Shown here: piece after piece, positions 1 through 8,949 of the stretch
How positions within the stretch are numbered: the stretch's first letter is position 1
How the letters are laid out: every line of letters begins with the position of its first letter
Source of the DNA: Opitutales bacterium
GTDB lineage: Bacteria; Verrucomicrobiota; Verrucomicrobiia; Opitutales; T3Sed10-336
DNA length: 37,907 bases
Assembly (NCBI GenBank): GCA_022565335.1
Contig: JAIUMY010000023.1
Span: 1-37,907 of the forward strand
Reading direction: 5' to 3'
Translations under genes and position numbers: made by a program
The notes under the pieces: model-generated
Seen by the model: the letters and a program-made list of their open reading frames with translations, nothing else
Told to the model about the DNA's origin: nothing
Database searches by the model: none

Positions 1-516
1 CTGTACCAGCACACTCTTAAAACGGTCACTCCATAGCGGTCCATACCGGTCATGATTGGCATTGTACCAAATGCTCACCTGTTGCTTGTAAATCTTCACA
101 AACGCCGACAAATCATGCATGCGGGCTCGCAAGCTCGCCCGCATCTTCTCCGCCTCCTCACCCCCGTCCTTCAAGGTTCGCTCCACCTGTTCCGGCGTAT
201 TCGGCGCATACTTGCGTGCCCGCTCACTCTTGCGTAAGACTCCATCCTCCCCATGCAGCATCCGGTACCGCCGCAACAACTCCCCATCGTCAAGTTTGAT
301 CCCGCTCTCATCCGGCACCTCCACCAAAACATGAAAATGATTGCCCATCAGGCAATAGGTCAGAATCTTCACCCCACAAAAACCCGCAACCTTAAACAGC
401 ATCCGCCGCATCACTGCCTTCTCCTCTTCCGAGAAAAAGATCTCCCCATTCACCGTCCGCGACATCACATGATACCACGCCCGCTGACCCCTTACTTTGA
501 TTCGTTCCTTTCGCAT
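1..516 (-). CDS. REP-associated tyrosine (Y1/IS200-like) transposase, 3' end cut by window edge
   Basis: Reading leftward from ATG at 516, 172 codons stay open to the window edge, so the C-terminus is missing. The protein has the HUH endonuclease signature NHFHVLV (H60 and H62) and, near residues 135-172, the LSAFVKIYKQQ...WYN...GPLWSDRFKSVLV pattern of the RAYT/TnpA-REP family. Family members nick single-stranded DNA at short palindromic repeats by a tyrosine-DNA linkage. The catalytic tyrosine is probably in the 135-151 segment (Y143 or Y151), but I cannot say which. A 29-nt repeat lies 24-52 nt upstream of the start, and two more copies occur at 12725-12789, which suits a RAYT with its own repeat family. 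It may be a full gene continuing outside the window. Family assignment is strong; activity is unknown. Confidence 0.85.
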   Translation of the reverse strand, partial: MRKERIKVRGQRAWYHVMSRTVNGEIFFSEEEKAVMRRMLFKVAGFCGVKILTYCLMGNHFHVLVEVPDESGIKLDDGELLRRYRMLHGEDGVLRKSERARKYAPNTPEQVERTLKDGGEEAEKMRASLRARMHDLSAFVKIYKQQVSIWYNANHDRYGPLWSDRFKSVLVQ

Positions 517-539
517 ACCCCCAAAAAAACCAAAATTCC

Positions 540-568
540 GTCAAGAGTCAAGGGTCAAACCCATAAAT
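540..568. repeat. 29-nt RAYT-associated repeat, copy 1
   Basis: Begins GTCAAGAGTCAAGGG and ends ACCCATAAAT. It matches the two tandem 29-nt copies at 12725-12753 and 12761-12789 at most positions with no gaps. The six bases before it (AATTCC) also match those before the 12725 copy (AATTCT), so homology extends slightly. It sits just upstream of the transposase start, typical for a RAYT and its target repeat. Confidence 0.7.
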
Positions 569-598
569 TTCTGTTGTTTATTTTCTTCCAAAAGCGGT

Positions 599-627
599 TT
601 GACCAGAATGGTGGCGTGGGTCTTAAT
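599..627 (+). promoter_or_regulatory. possible sigma70 promoter of tRNA-Leu
   Basis: TTGACC at 599-604 (five of six bases match the -35 consensus) and CTTAAT at 622-627 (four of six match -10) are separated by 17 nt. Transcription would start a few bases before the tRNA at 641. Prediction by eye only. Confidence 0.4.
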
Positions 628-640
628 TGTTTTTCCGGTT

Positions 641-727
641 GCCCAGGTGGCGGAATGGTAGACGCAGCGGACTTAAAATCCGTTGGCCGTAATGGCCGTG
701 GGGGTTCGAGTCCCCCCCTGGGCACCA
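641..727 (+). tRNA. tRNA-Leu (anticodon UAA), CCA encoded
   Basis: The acceptor stem GCCCAGG (641-647) pairs perfectly with CCTGGGC (717-723), followed by discriminator A724 and an encoded CCA (725-727). The anticodon loop CTTAAAA carries TAA, which reads UUA leucine codons. The T-arm GGGGGTTCGAGTCCCCC is intact. The long variable arm between the anticodon stem and T-arm is the class II feature of tRNA-Leu. It lies between the transposase and gcvP; tRNA genes are common sites next to mobile DNA. Confidence 0.97.
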
Positions 728-754
728 AAATGAGAATACTATCACCCGCACTAC

Positions 755-3655
755 ATGTCTATTGATACCGAGTCTGCACTGGAAAAACAATCGATCACTC
801 TTACCTGGCCGTCCTCTCTCGACCAGAGCCATAATTTTCTGCACCGCCACCTTGGCCCCACTCCGAGCGAGGAAGCGGAGATGCTCAAAACATTGGGCTA
901 CCAGTCCCGCGCGGAACTAATCGATACTGCGGTGCCCGCGGACATCCGCCGATCCGGTGAAATGAATCTTCCGGAGCCCCAGAGCGAGGAAGAAACGCTC
1001 TCCGAACTGCGTTCCCTGGGCCGCAAGAATGCCGCCGCCCGTTCCCTTCTGGGCCTTGGCTACTACGCCTCCAATCTTCCCTCGGTAATTCAACGCACGG
1101 TTCTGGAAAATCCCGGTTGGTACACCCAATACACGCCTTACCAAGCGGAGATCGCTCAGGGTCGATTGGAGATGTTACTGAATTTTCAGACCATGGTTTC
1201 TTCCCTGACGGGAATGGAAGTGGCGAACGCTTCCCTTCTTGACGAGGGTTCAGCGGCGGCGGAAGCGATGACCATGGCCCTTAATCAACACGGGAAAGGC
1301 AAGCGTAACCGGTTTTTTGTCGATACGAAGGTCCACTTCCCGACCCTTTCGGTCCTACGCACCCGGGCAGTTCCTCTGGGGGTGGAATTAGTGACTGGTG
1401 ACGCAGGTGACTTTGAACCCGATGAAACTTTTTTCGGCGCTCTTTTCCAATATCCGGGAACCGAAGGATCTTTGCCGGACCTGAGTGATCCGGTCAGGGC
1501 GATTCGCGAAAAAGGTGGTGCGGCAATCGTCGCCACGGACCTACTTGCCCTCACTCTTCTGCGTCCTCCCGGAGAGTTCGGAGCGGATATCGTTATTGGC
1601 AATGCTCAGAGATTCGGTATCCCCCTTGGCTACGGAGGTCCCCATGCCGCCTTTTTTGCGACTCAAAGCAAATACCAGAGAAAAATGCCCGGTCGTTTGG
1701 TCGGAGTTTCGCGGGATGCCCAAGGGAAACCCGGCTACCGTCTTTCCTTGCAAACCCGGGAGCAACACATTCGCCGGGACCGCGCCACCAGCAACATTTG
1801 CACGGCGCAGGTATTATTGGCCATTCTGTCAGCCGCCTATGCTCAATACCACGGTCCTGAAGGTTTGAAGAAAATCGCCCGGAGGATCAACTGGCTGACC
1901 CGTAGTCTTCGCGAATCCCTGGTTACCGGGGGGCTGAAAGTATCGGCGGAGCCGGTCTTTGACACGCTGGTGATTTATTGCCCGGACCAGGAAGCCACCA
2001 ATTATATCCGCCGCGCGGCGAAAAAAGGTTTCAACCTTCGTCCGCTTCCCGGGCAAGGCTTGCTGATCGCTCTGGACGAAAAATCCACACCGGCGGAGAT
2101 CGCCAGCCTGGTCGATTGTATCCTTTCCGACCAGGAGCTTGTGCCCGCCGCCGAGAACTACGAGTTTCCCGCGCCTCATGCCCGCGAGAGCGCGATTCTT
2201 GAGCACCCTCATTTCCACCTCTATCACACCGAGACCGAGATGTTGCGTTATCTGCGCAAACTGGAAGGCCGTGATTTGGCTCTCAACCAGTCCATGACCC
2301 CGCTCGGTTCCTGCACCATGAAGCTCAATGCTGCGACGGAGATGCAGGCACTCAGTTGGCCTGAATTTGCCGATCTGCACCCCTTCGCCCCGGTGGAGCA
2401 AGCGGCCGGATACCAGGAGCTTTTCAAGGATTTGGAAAAATGGCTGGCGGAAGTCTGTGAGCTTCCCGCCGTGTCCTTGCAGCCAAACGCCGGTTCGCAA
2501 GGAGAATTTGCCGGACTGTTAGCCATTCGCGGTTACCATCGGGACCGCGGCGAGGAGCACCGGAATATCTGCCTTATCCCGGTTTCCGCCCATGGAACCA
2601 ATCCGGCCAGCGCGGTGATGTGCGGCTTTAAGGTGGTACCGGTAAAGTGTGACGATGCGGGGAATATTGACCGTGAGGACCTAAAGGCAAAAATTGAGAA
2701 ACACCGGGATTCGCTAGCGGCCCTAATGATCACCTACCCTTCAACCCACGGAGTTTTCGAGGAAGGCATTCGGGAAATTTGCGCGGAAATTCACGCCGTT
2801 GGAGGACAAGTCTATCTTGACGGGGCCAACATGAACGCGCAAATGGGAGTTTGTTCTCCCGGACGTATCGGGGCCGATGTTTGTCATTTGAATTTGCATA
2901 AAACCTTCTGTATTCCGCACGGAGGAGGCGGCCCCGGGGTCGGGCCGATTGCGGCGGCGGAGCATCTTCGTCCCTTCCTTCCGGGCCATCCCGCCGATCC
3001 CGAGAGTGCCACCGGACCAGTTTGTTCAGGACCGCGAGGCAGTGCTTTGATTCTGACCATTTCCTGGGCTTATATCCGAATGATGGGGCCTCAAGGACTA
3101 CGGGACTCGACCGAGCTATCAATCGTTAACGCCAATTATTTGGCGCACCGCCTTTCCGAAGTGTACCGCATTCTCTACCGAGGCAACAAGGGCCTCGTCG
3201 CCCACGAGTGCATCATTGATTTGCGCGATTGGAAAAAGCGCGCAGGGATCGAGGTCGAAGACGTGGCAAAGCGTTTGATCGACTATGGATTCCACGCCCC
3301 CACGATGTCCTGGCCAGTGGCGGGAACGCTCATGCTAGAGCCCACGGAGAGTGAAAACAAGGCCGAGTTAGACCGTTATATTGAGGCGCTCTTGAAGATC
3401 TATCGCGAAATGGAAGCGATTGAAAAAGGCCAGGCGGACGCCAGCGACAATGTCTTGCGCAACTCTCCCCACACCGCCGAAAAGGTGACGGCAAGCGAAT
3501 GGATCCACCCCTATTCACGAGAAGAGGCAGCCTATCCGGGTTCGTGGTCGCGGGATCGCAAGTTCTGGCCTTTTGTCGGACGGGTAGACAATGTATTTGG
3601 GGACCGCAACGTGATTTGCACCTGTCCCTCCCCCGAGGAGTTCTCGGATGAATAA
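755..3655 (+). CDS. gcvP: glycine dehydrogenase (decarboxylating), P-protein of the glycine cleavage system
   Basis: A 966-residue single-chain P-protein, the usual length of the undivided form. It is PLP-dependent: it decarboxylates glycine and passes the aminomethyl group to the lipoyl arm of GcvH, in the cytoplasm. The N-terminal half starts with the conserved FLHRHLGPTPSEE segment. The C-terminal half has the PLP site NLHKTFCIPHGGGGPG, with the Schiff-base lysine at K716. Both halves of the family fold are present with no frameshift. The ATG at 755 has no clear Shine-Dalgarno, but the conserved N-terminus begins shortly after it, so I keep it. gcvT, gcvH and lpd are not adjacent, so the rest of the system must be elsewhere. 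A hairpin at 3704-3726 may end the transcript. Confidence 0.97.
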   Translation: MSIDTESALEKQSITLTWPSSLDQSHNFLHRHLGPTPSEEAEMLKTLGYQSRAELIDTAVPADIRRSGEMNLPEPQSEEETLSELRSLGRKNAAARSLLGLGYYASNLPSVIQRTVLENPGWYTQYTPYQAEIAQGRLEMLLNFQTMVSSLTGMEVANASLLDEGSAAAEAMTMALNQHGKGKRNRFFVDTKVHFPTLSVLRTRAVPLGVELVTGDAGDFEPDETFFGALFQYPGTEGSLPDLSDPVRAIREKGGAAIVATDLLALTLLRPPGEFGADIVIGNAQRFGIPLGYGGPHAAFFATQSKYQRKMPGRLVGVSRDAQGKPGYRLSLQTREQHIRRDRATSNICTAQVLLAILSAAYAQYHGPEGLKKIARRINWLTRSLRESLVTGGLKVSAEPVFDTLVIYCPDQEATNYIRRAAKKGFNLRPLPGQGLLIALDEKSTPAEIASLVDCILSDQELVPAAENYEFPAPHARESAILEHPHFHLYHTETEMLRYLRKLEGRDLALNQSMTPLGSCTMKLNAATEMQALSWPEFADLHPFAPVEQAAGYQELFKDLEKWLAEVCELPAVSLQPNAGSQGEFAGLLAIRGYHRDRGEEHRNICLIPVSAHGTNPASAVMCGFKVVPVKCDDAGNIDREDLKAKIEKHRDSLAALMITYPSTHGVFEEGIREICAEIHAVGGQVYLDGANMNAQMGVCSPGRIGADVCHLNLHKTFCIPHGGGGPGVGPIAAAEHLRPFLPGHPADPESATGPVCSGPRGSALILTISWAYIRMMGPQGLRDSTELSIVNANYLAHRLSEVYRILYRGNKGLVAHECIIDLRDWKKRAGIEVEDVAKRLIDYGFHAPTMSWPVAGTLMLEPTESENKAELDRYIEALLKIYREMEAIEKGQADASDNVLRNSPHTAEKVTASEWIHPYSREEAAYPGSWSRDRKFWPFVGRVDNVFGDRNVICTCPSPEEFSDE

Positions 3656-3703
3656 GGTCTTTTGCCCCTTGCAACAACCAAAGGTCGAGACCGGCATCGA
3701 CTC

Positions 3704-3726
3704 GCCGAAGAGGTCTTGACCTCGGC
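3704..3726 (+). terminator. weak candidate terminator after gcvP
   Basis: A stem GAGGTC-TT-GACCTC (3710-3723) extended by GCC/GGC after a small internal bulge is followed by CAATTTTA. The loop is only two bases and the T-tract short, so confidence is low. Confidence 0.3.
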
Positions 3727-3785
3727 CAATTTTACGGGCAAAAACAAAGACAGTTTTCATTCTAAACCACGAACCACCCCTTCCT

Positions 3786-4469
3786 ATGTCCTTTCACCTG
3801 AAGATTAACGATAAAGTCTCCGGCCCCTTTGACGCCCCCCAAGTCGAACAGATTCTCAAAATGAAAATCCCTGGAACCTATTTTTCCGAAGACGGCGGAA
3901 AAACCTGGGAAGATCCGGAGATATTCGGGAAAGAGGCCGAGCAAATCCTCGACCCCACTGACGAGCAATTGGAAAAGGCCTCCCCTCAAGACAAAGTGCC
4001 TCCCATCAAAGCCTCCCAACTCAAGCGCTGTCTTCTTTTCAGCGATATGAGCGAAGAGCAAATCGAACATTTCACAACGGCCCTGCGCCAATTTAAAGTA
4101 AAGGCCTACTACCCGATCATCAAAGCCGGGACCAAAGCCTCGTCACTCTTCATCCTGGTCTCCGGTGAGGCGCGCATATCGGTTCGTCCCGAAGGCAAAG
4201 AAGAATTGCTCAACGTCATTGAATCCGGACATTTTGTTGGTGAAGTGGCTCTTTTCGATGGAGGCACCCGTTCCGCTGACGTGATTGCCAACACCGATTG
4301 CCTGGTGCTGCGTATTACCCGTGAAGACCTGAACAAAATTGTCACGGAAAACCCTGCGGTAGCCACGCCTTTTCTTTTCAATCTCGGAAAATTCCTGGCA
4401 ACCCGCCTCCGGGAGACCAACGAACGTTTCTTAAAGGCGAAAAACTTCGCGCAGTCCATCACCTCCTAA
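3786..4469 (+). CDS. GYF_2/DUF4339-like plus cyclic nucleotide-binding domain protein
   Basis: A 227-residue protein with two parts. Residues 1-50 resemble the GYF_2 (DUF4339) module: a short beta-rich unit with GPF followed by a helix and a late tryptophan (GKTWEDPEIFG). Residues 78-205 are a cyclic nucleotide-binding domain. The phosphate-binding cassette reads GEVALFDGGTRSADV, with the conserved Glu and the Arg-Ser-Ala that contact the cyclic phosphate, so it probably binds cAMP or cGMP. There is no DNA-binding helix-turn-helix, kinase domain, signal peptide or membrane segment, so it is not a CRP-type regulator. It could be a regulatory subunit or adaptor. It lies between gcvP and an efflux pump pair and may be its own transcription unit. 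Domain calls are firm; the function is not known. Confidence 0.85.
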   Translation: MSFHLKINDKVSGPFDAPQVEQILKMKIPGTYFSEDGGKTWEDPEIFGKEAEQILDPTDEQLEKASPQDKVPPIKASQLKRCLLFSDMSEEQIEHFTTALRQFKVKAYYPIIKAGTKASSLFILVSGEARISVRPEGKEELLNVIESGHFVGEVALFDGGTRSADVIANTDCLVLRITREDLNKIVTENPAVATPFLFNLGKFLATRLRETNERFLKAKNFAQSITS

Positions 4470-4549
4470 AAAAGTCCGGCGGAGAAACCGTCAGTTAACC
4501 TTCGGGCCGGATTGACCTTGCTTCTTTTCTCGCTTAGAAGAAGGGGAAG

Positions 4550-5626
4550 ATGATATCCCGCAGAGCCAAGCGTCGTTTCCTGGGGGCCTTCTTTGGTTTT
4601 TTGACCTTAGTGGTTCTTTTGGCCATAGTGAACTTGTTTTTTGCCGCCTTGGAGCGGGAAAGGCGAGCCGAGGAAGAACGGGCGACCCTTCGTCCCCCGG
4701 AGACCCTGACCCATCAGGTTACGACCCGGGATTTCACTGAAAAGCGTCATTTCGGAGCCCGGATGCAACCTTGGCAAGAAGCCCAAATCGCCGCCGAAGT
4801 GGAAGGGCGTATTCTTGAAATCAATACTGAAAGAGGCGCATCGGTGACCGAAGGACAGCCTCTCCTCAAGCTGGATGATACTTTGACCAGGTGGCAGAAG
4901 ATCGCCTTGGAGGCCTCACTGGAATCGGCGAAAACGCAACGGGACGAGTTTGCCCGGCGACTTCGGGAAGCGACTGAACTGGCTGAGCGGCGGGCGATTC
5001 CCGGCACGGAAAAAGAGGCCGCGCAAGCTCAAGTCGATATTCAGGAACGGGAGATTGGCCGCCTGGAGGCGGAGATTGGGCGGCTCGACGAATTGCTGGA
5101 GCGGCATACCCTAAAGGCTCCTTTTACGGGGATCATTGGCGAAAGAAGGGTCGATTTGGGGGACCGCATGGCTCCCGGTCAAACGGCCTTCACATTGGTT
5201 GACCACAACCGTCTTCGCGTGGTCTTTCGAGTTAGCGAGAGAGAATACGAGTTCTTTGTCCCGGGAACAATGATTGAGGTTGAGGTGACTTCGCGGCCGG
5301 GAAAATGGAAGGAAGCGCAAATCCTCCACCGGGCCCCCGCAACGGTGGGCAATAATGCCGGCTTCCGGGTTGAAGCGGTTCTGCCCAATCACGAGAACCC
5401 ACTCCCCGCAGGCGGGACGGCAAGGGTACGTGCGCAACTTCAAACATGGCGGGACCTTCCCTTTATTCCTGCTACGGCGGTCCGTTTTGAAGGCTCGCAA
5501 ACCATGGTCGAAATCCGCACCGAGGATTCCGACACTCTGAAAGAAGTCTCTCTGGGACCGGAAATTGAAGGGCTGTACCCGGTCTACTCCGGATTGGAGA
5601 GTGGAGAGACGGTACTCATCCGTTAA
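4550..5626 (+). CDS. RND efflux periplasmic adaptor (HlyD/MFP family)
   Basis: A 358-residue membrane fusion protein. Residues about 9-29 form one N-terminal membrane anchor (LVVLLAIVNLFFA region). A lipoyl-like half-motif follows (IAAEVEGRILEINTERGASV), then a charged alpha-helical hairpin around residues 105-190, the second lipoyl half (TLKAPFTGIIGERRV) and a beta-barrel part. The adaptor links an inner-membrane RND permease to an outer-membrane channel. The purine-rich AAGAAGGGG before ATG 4550 is a good ribosome site. The permease gene starts only 4 nt after this stop codon, so the two are translated together. No TolC gene is next to this pair, so the outer-membrane channel is supplied from elsewhere, perhaps another operon. 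Confidence 0.9.
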   Translation: MISRRAKRRFLGAFFGFLTLVVLLAIVNLFFAALERERRAEEERATLRPPETLTHQVTTRDFTEKRHFGARMQPWQEAQIAAEVEGRILEINTERGASVTEGQPLLKLDDTLTRWQKIALEASLESAKTQRDEFARRLREATELAERRAIPGTEKEAAQAQVDIQEREIGRLEAEIGRLDELLERHTLKAPFTGIIGERRVDLGDRMAPGQTAFTLVDHNRLRVVFRVSEREYEFFVPGTMIEVEVTSRPGKWKEAQILHRAPATVGNNAGFRVEAVLPNHENPLPAGGTARVRAQLQTWRDLPFIPATAVRFEGSQTMVEIRTEDSDTLKEVSLGPEIEGLYPVYSGLESGETVLIR

Positions 5627-5630
5627 GCTG

Positions 5631-8600
5631 ATGAACATCGCCCACTGGAGTGTTCATAACCGGGTCGCCGTCAACATGATTGCGATCAGCATCCTGATTT
5701 TAGGGATTTTCCTGGTGGTGAAAGAAATTCAACGGGATGTGTTTCCCGATGTTTCAACCAATTTTATCACCATCACGACCATCGATCTAACCACGGGCAC
5801 GCCGGAGGATATCGAAAGATTGATCACCATCCCGCTGGAGGAAGAAATCGCCGATGTAGAAGGGGTGGTGAACATTGTCTCTTTATCGGAGGAAAACATC
5901 TCCACGATATTCATGGAGATTGATGCCGACATCACCAACCTCGATCCAATCCTCAACGACACCCGGCAACAGGTTTCCCGCGCCCGTCCCGACCTGCCGC
6001 CCTCCGCCGAGGAGCCGATCGTTGAGGAGTTCGACATCCCCATCCCCCTGATGACGCTTGGCGTGAAGTTGCCGACCGGAACCCGGGCGATCGATGTGCG
6101 TGACACCATGGATGCGCTGGAAAGAGATTTGAAAATTGTTCGCGGCGTTTCCGATGTTTTGGTCGACGGCATCCGCGACCGCGAGATCTGGGTGGAGACC
6201 GACCCGTTTATCAGCGAGGCTCTGGGCATACCTCTTACGGCAATCACCCAAGCAATCCGCGAGCGCAACCAAGACCGTGTTGCCGGGCGAATCGAGGGCA
6301 TCGGGGGAGAACGAGTGGTCCGAATGCAGGGACAAATCCAAGATGCGCGTGAACTTACCTCGGTACCCCTAACGTTTACCGGAGATGGAGTCATTCGTCT
6401 CCGTGATGTGGCCACCGTTCGCGACACCATGGAAGAGGCTCGCACTGAGGCAAGGGTCAATCTACGGGAGGCCGTCAGTTTTACCATTATTCAAAGCAAG
6501 GGAGCAGATGCCCTGGAAACCGCCGCGGAGATCCGGCAAGTCCTCACCTTGGCCGAAGAAAGTTTTCCCGAAGGACTGGAGGCCACCGTCGTTGCCGACA
6601 CGACCAAGTATATCGACGTGCGTATCCGCACGGTTGTGCAAAATGGTATCCAGGCGCTGGTCATTGTCACCGTTTTGCTTGTTTCCCTGCTCAATTGGCG
6701 CCTGGCCATTCTCATTGCGATCGGGTTGCCCATTTCCTTTGCCGGTACGTTTATTGTTCTCTATTTCAGTGGCGAAAGCCTGAATATCATTTCCCTTTTC
6801 GCTCTAATCATGGCTTTGGGCATGATTGTCGATGATGCGGTGGTGATTGCGGAAAATGTGTACCGTTATTTTGAAGAAGGCTACTCCCGGCTGGAGGCGG
6901 CCGTCAAAGGAACCACGGAAGTGATCTGGCCGGTGGTGGGCAGCGTTTCGACCACGATGGCCGCGTTTCTCCCGCTCATTCTTGGGGAAGGGGTTATTGG
7001 GAAAATCCTCTTTGTAATTCCGGTGGTGGTCATTTCGGGACTTCTCTTCTCGCTGATCCAAGCCTTCATCATTCTCCCCAGTCACATGTTTGATTTCATC
7101 CATCTCCCGAAATCAATCCCGGAGATGGAGCGCAAGCGAACAGCGAGTCGCAATGGGTTCGAGAAAATTCTTCTCACTTTGAATATCCTCTACTGGGAAA
7201 CCCGTGGGCTGGTAAATTTTCTTCTCCGGGAGATCATCAACACCTACACCTATTTATTGAAAATCTGCCTGCGGATACGCTACGCCGTCATTGGCGGTTT
7301 CATCCTTTTACTTTTCGGTGGGTTGGCGCTGGTCAAATTCGAGATTCTCCAATTCGAGCTATTCAGCACTGATTTTGCTGACCGTCTCACCATCAAACTG
7401 GATTTTCCCGCAAGTTTTTCTCTGGACCAAACCGCCACAGAAACCAGAGAGATTGAAGAGAAAATCATCAACACCCTACCGGAGACCGATCTTTTGAGCA
7501 TCTCAACCCGAATCGGAACCCGGTTGGACGACAGCAACAATTTTAACATTTCGGGGAGCAATCTGGCCTTTATCACCCTCGATCTTGACGAGGACAACCC
7601 CGAGGCCCGCCTGCCGAGCGTAATCGTCCGCGACCTGCAGAACCTCATCAATGCAATCCCAGCGGTCGTACAGGGACAGGTGGAGGCCGAAGGGGGAGGG
7701 CCTCCCGTGGGGCGCCCGGTCAATGTGCAAATCATGGGAGAAAACTTCAGTGACCTGCAAGCAGTGGCCGATGAAGTCGAGCAACGCCTGCGTTCGATGC
7801 CGGGAATTCGCGATGTGGCCAACGATTTTGAGCGCGGCAAACCGGAGTTTGTCTTCCGGGTTGATGAAGAAAAAGCCGCCGCGGTGGGAGTTTCGGTCGC
7901 CGCGGTCGGTGAAGCCCTGCAAGCCGCTTACCGGGGACTGGAAGCCAGCCGCTTCCGCCAAGGGAACGACGAAGTGGTCATCCGGGTGAGACTTGCCGAG
8001 CGTTGGCAACGAGACCCGGCCATCTTGCGGGGGCTGCGAATAGCGACCGATAACGGAGGGTTTATTGCGCTGGAGGAACTGGTCGAACTCTCTGAAGAAT
8101 CCGGTTTACCCAGAATCAACCGCCGCAACCAGCGCCGGGTCATCACGGTTTCCAGCGAAATCGACTCTGACATTCTCACCTCGCGCCGGGCCAATGCCGA
8201 GATTGAAACCTGGCTACCCGGGTTTCTCGAGGAATTTCCCGAAATTCGGTTCAATTTGGCGGGTGAAAATGAGGATACCGAAAGGAGTCTGGAGGCCATG
8301 CGGGTCGCCGCCCTAATCGCTTTTCTACTCATTTATGCGATCCTGGCTTTCTTGTTCAACTCCTTTGTCCAGCCGGTGGTGGTCATGTCAGTCATCCCAT
8401 TTGGCATCATTGGAGTCATCGGGGGCCTGGTCATTATGGGGGAACCGCTCGGGCTAATGGCCATCATGGGAACCATTGCCTTGGCCGGGATTGTCGTTAA
8501 TAACAGCGTGGTATTCGTTCACTTCATCAACCGCGAACGACGAAAACATGCACCCGACGGCCTGCGGGCCGCTCCCCTTGAGCATGCCCGTTACCTGCGA

Positions 8601-8858
8601 TGGTATTCCATTATCCATTCTGCCCGCATACGTTTTCGCCCGATCTTCCTGACCACGGCGACCACTATTGGCGGACTGTTCACCCTCGCCTTTTTGACTG
8701 ATGGGCAGGAAGAGTTTCTTGCCCCGATGGCGCAGGCGATTGTCTTTGGACTTCTTTTCGCCTCGGCGATCACGATGATCCTTATCCCCTGTTTGTACTC
8801 CATTACCGATGATTTGAAAGGATTATTCCGCAAGCGACCCCAGAATTCCGAGGAATAA
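5631..8858 (+). CDS. RND efflux permease (AcrB/AcrD/AcrF family)
   Basis: A 1075-residue inner-membrane transporter of usual RND length. TM1 lies at residues 12-30 and large periplasmic loops follow TM1 and TM7. In TM4 the sequence GMIVDDAVV gives the Asp pair D401-D402, matching AcrB D407/D408 of the proton relay. At the place of AcrB K940 the protein reads GIVVNNSVVF, with Asn instead of Lys, as in many non-AcrB-type RND pumps. I chose ATG 5631 rather than an upstream in-frame codon at 5565, because that extension overlaps the adaptor gene and residues MNIAHWSVHNRVAVNM are the typical RND start. It works with the adaptor just upstream. The substrate cannot be read from the sequence. Confidence 0.93.
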   Translation: MNIAHWSVHNRVAVNMIAISILILGIFLVVKEIQRDVFPDVSTNFITITTIDLTTGTPEDIERLITIPLEEEIADVEGVVNIVSLSEENISTIFMEIDADITNLDPILNDTRQQVSRARPDLPPSAEEPIVEEFDIPIPLMTLGVKLPTGTRAIDVRDTMDALERDLKIVRGVSDVLVDGIRDREIWVETDPFISEALGIPLTAITQAIRERNQDRVAGRIEGIGGERVVRMQGQIQDARELTSVPLTFTGDGVIRLRDVATVRDTMEEARTEARVNLREAVSFTIIQSKGADALETAAEIRQVLTLAEESFPEGLEATVVADTTKYIDVRIRTVVQNGIQALVIVTVLLVSLLNWRLAILIAIGLPISFAGTFIVLYFSGESLNIISLFALIMALGMIVDDAVVIAENVYRYFEEGYSRLEAAVKGTTEVIWPVVGSVSTTMAAFLPLILGEGVIGKILFVIPVVVISGLLFSLIQAFIILPSHMFDFIHLPKSIPEMERKRTASRNGFEKILLTLNILYWETRGLVNFLLREIINTYTYLLKICLRIRYAVIGGFILLLFGGLALVKFEILQFELFSTDFADRLTIKLDFPASFSLDQTATETREIEEKIINTLPETDLLSISTRIGTRLDDSNNFNISGSNLAFITLDLDEDNPEARLPSVIVRDLQNLINAIPAVVQGQVEAEGGGPPVGRPVNVQIMGENFSDLQAVADEVEQRLRSMPGIRDVANDFERGKPEFVFRVDEEKAAAVGVSVAAVGEALQAAYRGLEASRFRQGNDEVVIRVRLAERWQRDPAILRGLRIATDNGGFIALEELVELSEESGLPRINRRNQRRVITVSSEIDSDILTSRRANAEIETWLPGFLEEFPEIRFNLAGENEDTERSLEAMRVAALIAFLLIYAILAFLFNSFVQPVVVMSVIPFGIIGVIGGLVIMGEPLGLMAIMGTIALAGIVVNNSVVFVHFINRERRKHAPDGLRAAPLEHARYLRWYSIIHSARIRFRPIFLTTATTIGGLFTLAFLTDGQEEFLAPMAQAIVFGLLFASAITMILIPCLYSITDDLKGLFRKRPQNSEE

Positions 8859-8949
8859 GAAGCCCCTCGGAACGTCCGAAGGCCTATGAACCACGAGGAT
8901 GATAAAATTTCTCCTTTTCTCGAAAGAAGAAAAACCCTAGCGTCTAACT

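Noticed and set aside
5565-5630. Upstream in-frame extension of the first RND permease
   Set aside because: It overlaps the adaptor's reading frame and does not resemble RND N-termini; the ATG at 5631 fits the family.
8865-8882. Small hairpin CCTCGGA-ACG-TCCG-A-AGG after the first RND permease
   Set aside because: Three-base loop, a bulge and no T-tract; not convincing as a terminator.
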